Below are positions 56,292-64,000 of a DNA stretch of 64,000 nt, piece by piece. Every line of letters starts with the position of its first letter. Positions within the stretch are counted from its first letter, which is position 1. The notes beneath the pieces are model-generated. The model searched no databases, was not told the DNA's origin, and saw nothing but the letters and a program-made list of their open reading frames with translations. Made by a program: the position numbers and the translations under genes. The stretch comes from Glandiceps talaboti. Its lineage: Eukaryota; Hemichordata; Enteropneusta; Spengelidae. The stretch spans positions 14,269,694 through 14,333,693 of the forward strand of contig NC_135552.1 in assembly GCF_964340395.1 (NCBI RefSeq), given 5' to 3'.

Positions 56292-59200
56292 CTGCAAAAT
56301 AAATAACATTAGTGGGAAGGGTTATTGAAAATTAGATAGCAAGCAGGTCTAAGATAGGTGAGGATTGGGTAAAAAAAATGAAGGGATGGTGGATATACAT
56401 GTTACACTATGGTATGCAACATTTGATTAATTAAGAGACAATTATTCCATTGAGTTGTATTACAATTTGAAATGCAACGCTCTGTGCACATGCGTAAGTA
56501 CAACGTACGTACATATGTACGTAAGTACGTACGTACATACGTACGTACGTACGTACGTACATACATACATACATACATACACATATATGCATGCATGCAT
56601 GCCTGCACACAGAGATTGCCCCCCCACCCCCACACACACACATTCATATCACACATCCGTAGCACCTTCTTCAAGGAGCTATACAGAGCTACAACATCCT
56701 ACATATACATGCTTCAAATATCCATGTACCACTTTTAGTAAATCACAATAAAGCTACAATAATATTGCATTGTTCTGAGTCTGATGTGTGAGACTTCATC
56801 ATAGTGCACAATACATTATAAATAAGATTTCTCATTGCATCACAATATCAAACTGTCTACTACAACAACCATAATATAATATGCCTCCAATTGCAAACCT
56901 AGTCAGGAATTTTCTTCTTAAAAATCGTAGTATTTTAATTGTTGACAACCAATCTCAATACGACAACAAAAATCACAAAACCTGCAACAAAATGTCATCT
57001 AGTGACACAAAAATCTCACCAACATTGCTACATTTTATCATCTGGCTAGACAAATATCTCAGAGGCGTTGCTAAATCTTATTGTTGGCTGGACAAAAAAT
57101 TTAATTTACATTTCCACATGTTATCGTCTGGCATGACATGAATCGAAGTACACTTGTTACATTTTAGTCATTTGACTGTCTAAGAAATATCAGAATGAAG
57201 GCGCCGATGTTAGGTTTACCTTCACATGTTATCCTTGTACATTTTACTGATAATGGTAGGTCACCGTCGGCTCAAAGAAAGTGCAGTAATAATGGTTAAG
57301 ATGAGTGTCACACTAGACGATTAATGAAACAATGTTGGTAAGATATTTGTCGCACCAGAAAATAAAACGTAGCAATGTTATAAAGATTTTTGTCCAGCCA
57401 GGCAACATTTTGTTTCTGGTTTCATCGTAGTTTTTTTCATATGATATAGATAGATGAATTAACTGTACTGCTGTCATGACGACATACATGTCGTTTGTTC
57501 ATAGTGTATCAATGTCTGATTGGATGAGTACCCCACTATAACAAAATTATTGTATATGTCTAATTTGTCAAGTGAAACCCAAATAATGAATTCTGTCCTT
57601 TCCAAAGGGTGCTGCTGTTCAAAATCTTACAGCAGTTGAGCCATAAATGCAGGAAGGGGCGGACTGAATGCAGGAAATAGTGGACTCAATCAAGGTAAAA
57701 CTTGGGTCTGGACGTTGGTGTTTCATACCTTGTTGATGTGGTCATGTCATAGTAACCACTGTCAGTCAAAACGCTTTCAATGATGGACTGCATCTGTTCA
57801 TATGTTATACCTACATCACAGTCACTGCTGTCAATCCCTATCAAGGAGAAAAAGAAAACACGATAGAGCCAATGATGTTGTAGCACAATTTACCCACAGA
57901 TTTGGCTTTCTGGTTTGATATTGCTGTTCGATGAAATGCTAAGATTCATGCCGTAGATGTCTCACTGTGAAAATAAAAGATGAGGCAGGGGCAAAGACTT
58001 CTGTATTTACAAGGTACGGAGTCTTGAGGTCCATTTGTGATAGTTTTTTGAAAATTTGTTCACTCATCTACCCATTACTGATGTTACCTGTGTAATAGGC
58101 CCTGCTGTTTGTTATTTGCCTGTTGCTATAAATGTTGTCCCTATTGCTAGGCATATCTGTGTATGTTTTTCAATATCTGTTCACTTTTCTACCCATCACT
58201 GATGTTACCTTTGCAATAGACCCCTGTTATTTGTTATTTGACTGTTGCTAAAAATGTGGTCCTTATTGCTAAGCATATTTGTCTCAAGTTTTTGAATGTT
58301 TGTTCACTTGACTACCCACCAGTGTTGTTATTTTTAAATTAAAGTAATTTCTCTGTTGCTATGAGCATGGTCATAGCTGTTAGGCTTAATGTGCCCACTT
58401 TCTGAATGTTTGTTCACTTGTCTACCAATTAATGTTATTATCTTTGTAATCAGCTGCCATTTGTTTGTTGCTATGGGCCTGGTACATGGCTGCCCGTTAT
58501 AGTTGAAGCCATGTGTCTACAGCTGGAAACCTCTAGAAACATCCAAACCAAGTTTTAGCCTCATCTGCCTGGTGGTTTTCAAATTTTAATTTTTTGACCA
58601 ACATACACAATGTTAGTCCTAATTTGCATATTAATGATGTTGTTTGTCTACATTTTTTGGATGTCATGAGTTAATACATGTATGTTAGGTGAATGAACAG
58701 GTTTTAATGATAGCCCTAATGTGCTTTAAACAGTGTACAGAAATTTGATAAAAAGTGTACTAAGTTTGAACATAGCCTCACATGGTTTGTCAATCTCATT
58801 GTAAAAAACAGGGTGAAATTGGCTCAAATAGTCAACACAGCAGGCAAACTGATTGAAACAAAGCAACGGCAAGTATCTGACCTGTACATGTATAATGTTC
58901 TAGGTCCTCTTACTCTCTAATTTGAAAAAAACTTATCTCAGGTCACCGATTTAGGGTACTATGAGAACACAAGAACTTCCACAGAAACTCTTTTGTAATT
59001 TCAGTTTTAAACCGCGATTCCAAACATTGATGTTATTTTTTCAGTGAGTGATCATCCTTTTAATGTGTGTATAATGACAGTTTTTTTAATGTATTGTAAT
59101 ATCTGTAAATACTGCTGTTAAGCAATTTTTTTTTTTTTGTATAATTTTACATGTGCAGAATAACCAAAAGTCGAATTCCCAATTATTGTTGTAATAACAT

Positions 59201-61122
59201 GGACAATAAAGATGTTGTAATTATTACATACCAGTTTTCTCTTCTTCCAAGTTACCATGTTTTAGTAGATTCGTTGTGTCTCCTGAACCAAAATTTAAGT
59301 CAATCAATTCCCGGGAGCCAATCATTAACTATAGAGATATAAAAAAAACATGACAACTCACAGAGATTAAACAAAGAACCAGTGCAAAGATCACATCAGG
59401 TCATATACATTGTGCATGTAAAGGTCATGTCAGATTATATTTAGTATAATATCATGCGATTTATCATCAGTATACAGAAATACAGATCAGTGATTTTTAG
59501 ACACGTGAATTAATATGATATTGTACACATTCCACAACATAAAATGTTATTGTGGAACACTAGCATATCTTAACTTTTTATTCAAGTATCAAGTATCAAG
59601 TCGTTCTTTATGCCAATAACAGAACATACCTCTGTTTATCCCAGGCGAAGGGTTACAGAAATACATGAGAATGAATAAAGGTCATGTGAGCCAAAAGCAC
59701 AAAACAGCTTAGAAAATATATATATAAAGACTACAATGCAAAACAAAAAGAAAATGAAATACTGTCCCAATCCTGAAACAATCTTTTCAAGAATTTTGCA
59801 GTTGTCAATACAACAGTTTTATCTATACTTGACATAATTATGTTGAACTTAGTCTCGTCATCCTTATTCATAACCTTTATTACTACATGACATATTCTGT
59901 ATTGTATGATTTATAGTTGACATTCATATTCATTTGTAAGTTTAATGAATAAAACAACTTTACTCTGTTTTGTACTTTTAACAAACATTGTGAAAGTACA
60001 TATCCCAAATATGTAGTTATGATTCAATGACTGAAAAAAAAATAAGGAAAACTGTAAATAAATTGCTTCGTTAGCTACGGCAGTAATTTGTACAAAAATT
60101 GGGTAAACAAACTAATCACTATTTCATGCCCAGTGCTCATGTACATCAGTCCATCACTACACATAGTTTCATTATCTGTGTTTACCCATTTTGTTTACAA
60201 AGAGGGGCATTACTATACATATACAAATATAATACAATTGTAAGTACAATGTACAACATATTGTAAGTCGAATATAATAAAGACAAAACAAATTGATAAA
60301 ATTAATATAAAAGGGGCACTTACTTTTTTAAGCTCTGTTTTAAGATTAAATGAACTACTTTGTTGTGCAAATAAGGCTCTTTTAAATCTCTCTATTACCC
60401 TCCTTCTGGGATTTTGGGCCAACGTTGGGGGTAGTTGCGTCACAAATATTATCTTGTGTAGTTGATTTAACATCTGCATGATTGGATCATTGATCTGACG
60501 AACCTTCCTGGGTGATATTGTCAGAGTGGCTGCTGCTGATGCTGGATGTGAGTAAATCAGAAAAAAAATGCATAAACAGTTAATAATATATTTATTTCGT
60601 TATTTATGTTGTATCAGTTTCAAACTCAGAGAAGAAATAATTTACCCGACATATTTTGACTAAATCACTCGGCCTTCTTCAGCTGGCTGTTACTGAAATG
60701 ATGTAGACTTGTCATATGACCACGGTACTTTTAATAGCCAAGTGGTAGCAGTGTCGTCAGACAGTATCTATCATTTACCTAGTACGGGTGACACTATAAC
60801 AGTGTCTTTATCTTGATATACCTATGTGTTAAACAAAAGTTTCTTTACTCGATATATCTAGTATGTCTATGTGTATCCATGGGAACTTACAACATCGTTA
60901 TAAATTGTAAGTGTACACTATAGAACTTACGTGGTCTATTTTTCAGCTGTGAACTTTGTCTTCTGAATGGTGTTTCAACAAAAGAACTGCTCTGTGATCT
61001 CAGCATTGATGGCCGATCCAAGGAATTGCTTGAAACAGGAGCAGCTGATGAAGGAGTGTTAGGCAAGGATACATCATTTGGTGATGGTGATCCAGAACAT
61101 GGAGCTGACTTGCTTGCAAACA
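56210..61122 (-). CDS. C-terminal 232 residues of an unrecognised protein (partial gene)
   Basis: Five exons in phase: 61122-60931, 60541-60324, 59328-59232, 57837-57729 and 56291-56210, ending in TAG. Their phases (1, 1, 0, 1, 2) match at every junction and all use GT-AG. The first exon is Ser/Pro-rich with basic patches (LRSQSSSFVETPFRRQSSQL), like a disordered phosphorylation region. The second has a likely folded helix region (QINDPIMQMLNQLHKIIF, LPPTLAQNPRRRVIERFKRA). The third reads LMIGSRELIDLNFGS. The fourth is helix-like (YEQMQSIIESVL). The last ends PLYRRTFSLPAHS. I do not recognise the family. The N-terminal part lies beyond the window. It is likely intracellular, with no membrane segment or Cys-rich domain. 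Confidence 0.75.
56505..56600. repeat. (ACGT)/(ACAT)/(ATGC) microsatellite
   Basis: Palindromic ACGT units change to ACAT, then ATGC. It lies in the last intron of the unrecognised gene below. Confidence 0.95.
57729..57837 (-). CDS. Unrecognised gene: penultimate exon
   Basis: 109 nt, IDSSDCDVGITYEQMQSIIE then SVLTDSGYYDMTTST. Acceptor TCCTTGATAG, donor CAAG|GTATGA. Confidence 0.78.
58030..58720 (-). repeat. Dispersed repeat family, reverse-orientation copy
   Basis: Reverse complement shows ATTAATATGCAAATTAGGAC, TTGGTCAAAAAATT and CTAGCAATAGGGACAACA with CAACAGGCAAATAAC. These match the order and motifs of the 17.1-18.06 kb block. An internal unit of about 120 bp repeats two to three times. 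Confidence 0.7.
59232..59328 (-). CDS. Unrecognised gene: short exon (LMIGSRELIDLNF)
   Basis: 97 nt, phase 0 in, phase 1 out. It bridges a phase mismatch between its neighbours, which supports it being real. Acceptor TCTCTATAG, donor ACTG|GTATGT. Confidence 0.75.
60324..60541 (-). CDS. Unrecognised gene: basic helical exon
   Basis: Acceptor CTCACATCCAG, donor AAAAAA|GTAAGT, phase 1 in and phase 0 out. The NPRRRVIERFKRALFAQ segment is strongly basic and amphipathic. Confidence 0.78.
60931..61122 (-). CDS. Unrecognised gene: Ser/Pro-rich exon
   Basis: 63 full codons between acceptor ACTTATAG and donor CCAC|GTAAGT. It needs one base from the preceding exon. A G from CCAG|GTAAGG in the adjoining array would give Val. 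Confidence 0.75.
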
Positions 61123-61350
61123 CTATAAGTAATAATAATATACTTGCTTGGTCAGTATATCTAGGTGTGCCACCACAGTCCTCATAATCTACATGTTATG
61201 TACATACTGGAATTGTACACAATTTTGTATTTTACTATATTTGAAACCAAAACCAACTATAAAAAGCCTTTGTAGTGGTTTTTGGATAAGTGCCCAATTA
61301 CAAACATTGGAGTCATTTCGATGATCTTGTTCAGTGATGGAATGGACCTA

Positions 61351-64000
61351 TGGACAAACACTGTAATCACATAACAATCAAATCACCTTACCTGGTATAT
61401 CACACACTATTAACCATATAACAATCAAATCACCTTACCTGGTATATCACACACTATTACCCATATAACAATCAAATCACCTTACCTGGTATATCACACA
61501 CTATTAACCATATAACAATCAAATCACCTTACCTGGTATATCACACACTATTAACCATATAACAATCAAATCACCTTACCTGGTATATCACACACTATTA
61601 ACCATATATCACAATCAAATCACCTTACCTGGTATATCACACACTATTAACCATATAACAATCAAATCACCTTACCTGGTATATCACACACTATTAACCA
61701 TATAACAATCAAATCACCTTACCTGGTATATCACACACTATTAACCATATCACAATCAAATCACCTTACCTGGTATATCACACACTATTAACCATATGAC
61801 AATCAAATCACCTTACCTGGTATATCACACACTATTAACCATATAACAATCAAATTGCCTTACCTGGTATATCACACACTATTAACCATATAACAATCAA
61901 ATCACCTTACCTGGTATATCACACACTATTAACCATATAACAATCAAATCGCCTTACCTGGTATATCACACACTATTAACCATATCACAATCAAATCACC
62001 TTACCTGGTATATCACACACTATTAACCATATAACAATCAAATCACCTTACCTGGTATACCACACACTATTAACCATATAACAATCAAATCACCTTACCT
62101 GGTATATCACACACTATTAACCATATAACAATCAAATCACCTTACCTGGTATATCACACACTATTAACCATATGACAATCAAATCACCTTACCTGGTATA
62201 TCACACACTATTAACCATATAACAATCAAATCACCTTACCTGGTATATCACACACCATTAACCATATCACAATCAAATCACCTTACCTGGTATATCACAC
62301 ACTATTAACCGAATCACAATCAAATCACCTTACCTGGTATATCACACACTATTAACCATATAACAATCAAATCACCTTACCTGGTATATCACACACTATT
62401 AACCATATAACAATCAAATCACCTTACCTGGTATATCACACACTATTAACCATATCACAATCAAATCACCTTACCTGGTATATCACACACTATTAACCAT
62501 ATAACAATCAAATCACCTTACCTGGTATATCACACACTATTAACCATATCACAATCAAATCGCCTTACCTGGTATATCTGACACTATTGACCATATAACA
62601 ATCAAATCACCTTACCTGGTATATCACACACTATTAACCGGATCACAATCAAATCACCTTACCTGGTATATCACACACTATTAACCATATAACAATCAAA
62701 TCACCTTACCTGGTATATCACACACTATTAACCATATAACAATCAAATCACCTTACCTGGTATATCACACACTATTAACCATATCACAATCAAATCGCCT
62801 TACCTGGTATATCTGACACTATTGACCATATAACAATCAAATCACCTTACCTGGTATATCACACACTATTAACCGAATCACAATCAAATCACCTTACCTG
62901 GTATATCACACACTATTAACCATATCACAATCAAATCACCTTACCTGGTATATCACACACTATTAACCATATAACAATCAAATCACCTTACCTGGTATAT
63001 CACACACTATTAACCATATGACAATCAAATCACCTTACCTGGTATACCACACACTATTAACCATATCACAATCAAATCACCTTACCTGGTATATCACACA
63101 CTATTAACCATATGACAATCAAATCACCTTACCTGGTATACCACACACTATTAACCATATCACAATCAAATCACCTTACCTGGTATATCACACACTATTA
63201 ACCATATCACAATCAAATCGCCTTACCTGGTATATCACACACTATTAACCATATTACAATCAAATCGCCTTACCTGGTATATCACACACTATTAACCGAA
63301 TCACAATCAAATCACCTTACCTGGTATATCACACACTATTAACCATATCACAATCAAATCACCTTACCTGGTATATCACACACTATTAACCATATCACAA
63401 TCAAATCACCTTACCTGGTATACCACACACTATTAACCATATCACAATCAAACACCTTACCTGGTATATCACACACTATTAACCGAATCACAATCAAATC
63501 ACCTTACCTGGTATATCACACACTATTAACCATATCACAATCAAATCACCTTACCTGGTATATCACACTATTAACCATATGACAATCAAATCACCTTACC
63601 TGGTATATCACACACTATTAACCATATCACAATCAAATCACCTTACCTGGTATATCACACATTATTAACCATATAACAATCAAATCGCCTTACCTGGTAT
63701 ATCACACACTATTAACCACATAACAATCAAATCACCTTACCTGGTATATCACACACTATTAACCATATCACAATCAAATCACCTTACCTGGTATATCACA
63801 CACTATTAACCATATCACAATCAAACACCTTACCTGGTATATCACACACTATTAACCGAATCACAATCAAATCACCTTACCTGGTATATCACACACTATT
63901 AACCATATCACAATCAAATCACCTTACCTGGTATATCACACACTATTAACCATATCACAATCAAATCACCTTACCTGGTATATCACACACTATTAACCAT
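61351..64000 (-). repeat. 47-bp minisatellite with a splice-donor motif in each unit
   Basis: About 55 units run to the window end. On the - strand each has ATATACCAGGTAAGG, which matches the 5' splice consensus CAG|GTAAG. Differences between units fall mainly in the ATAACAAT/TCACAAT/TGACAAT and TATCTGACAC positions. The donor core looked unchanged in all units I read. It lies directly upstream of the 61,122-60,931 exon in transcribed order. It is tandem with no spacer, so it is not a CRISPR array. Confidence 0.95.

Noticed and set aside
61351-64000. CRISPR-like appearance of a regular repeat array
   Set aside because: The 47-bp units are directly joined with no variable spacers, and the genome is eukaryotic.

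Overview
The window is eukaryotic, from an animal genome. Its genes are split by GT-AG introns, it is AT-rich, and it is full of simple repeats, foldback elements and decayed LINE pieces. A WFIKKN-type gene and a Roco gene without a kinase suggest a marine invertebrate, perhaps a deuterostome such as a hemichordate or amphioxus relative, or a lophotrochozoan. The species cannot be fixed from sequence alone. Four protein-coding genes can be assembled exon by exon with consistent intron phase; all functional statements below are inferred from domain recognition by eye.

Layout: 1-13.8 kb is gene-free as far as I can see (microsatellites, low-complexity DNA). A broken non-LTR retrotransposon lies at about 13.84-14.68 kb. 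The + strand from 15,038 to 24,377 holds a nine-exon gene encoding a 1307-residue protein: a Rho-family GTPase domain with a damaged P-loop, ankyrin repeats, leucine-rich repeats, and a Roc-COR module with an intact P-loop. Two GTPase folds in one polypeptide is the most unusual protein here. At 25.0-25.4 kb there is a second LINE fragment, and at 27.3 kb a small inverted-repeat element.

The - strand from 42,023 to 27,993 is a complete WFIKKN-like gene in 11 exons: signal peptide, WAP, follistatin/Kazal, acidic linker, Ig, two Kunitz domains and NTR. Every intron is phase 1. Upstream on the same strand (50,865-46,122) a four-exon relative has only signal peptide, WAP and follistatin/Kazal, then a C-terminal hydrophobic tail that looks like a GPI-anchor signal. 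The two genes look like partial tandem duplicates. One is predicted to be a secreted inhibitor/TGF-beta-binding protein, the other a surface-tethered one. Full TGACGTCA sites lie upstream of both.

The - strand from 61,122 to 56,210 holds the five last exons of a gene I do not recognise. Its upstream side runs into a 47-bp tandem array (about 61.35 kb to the window end). Each unit carries a strong 5' splice-donor sequence on this gene's sense strand, in the phase that the next exon needs. Foldback or palindromic elements are common in and around the - strand genes (36.4, 46.7-47.0, 51.7 and 53.9-54.4 kb), and several introns carry related dispersed repeats.
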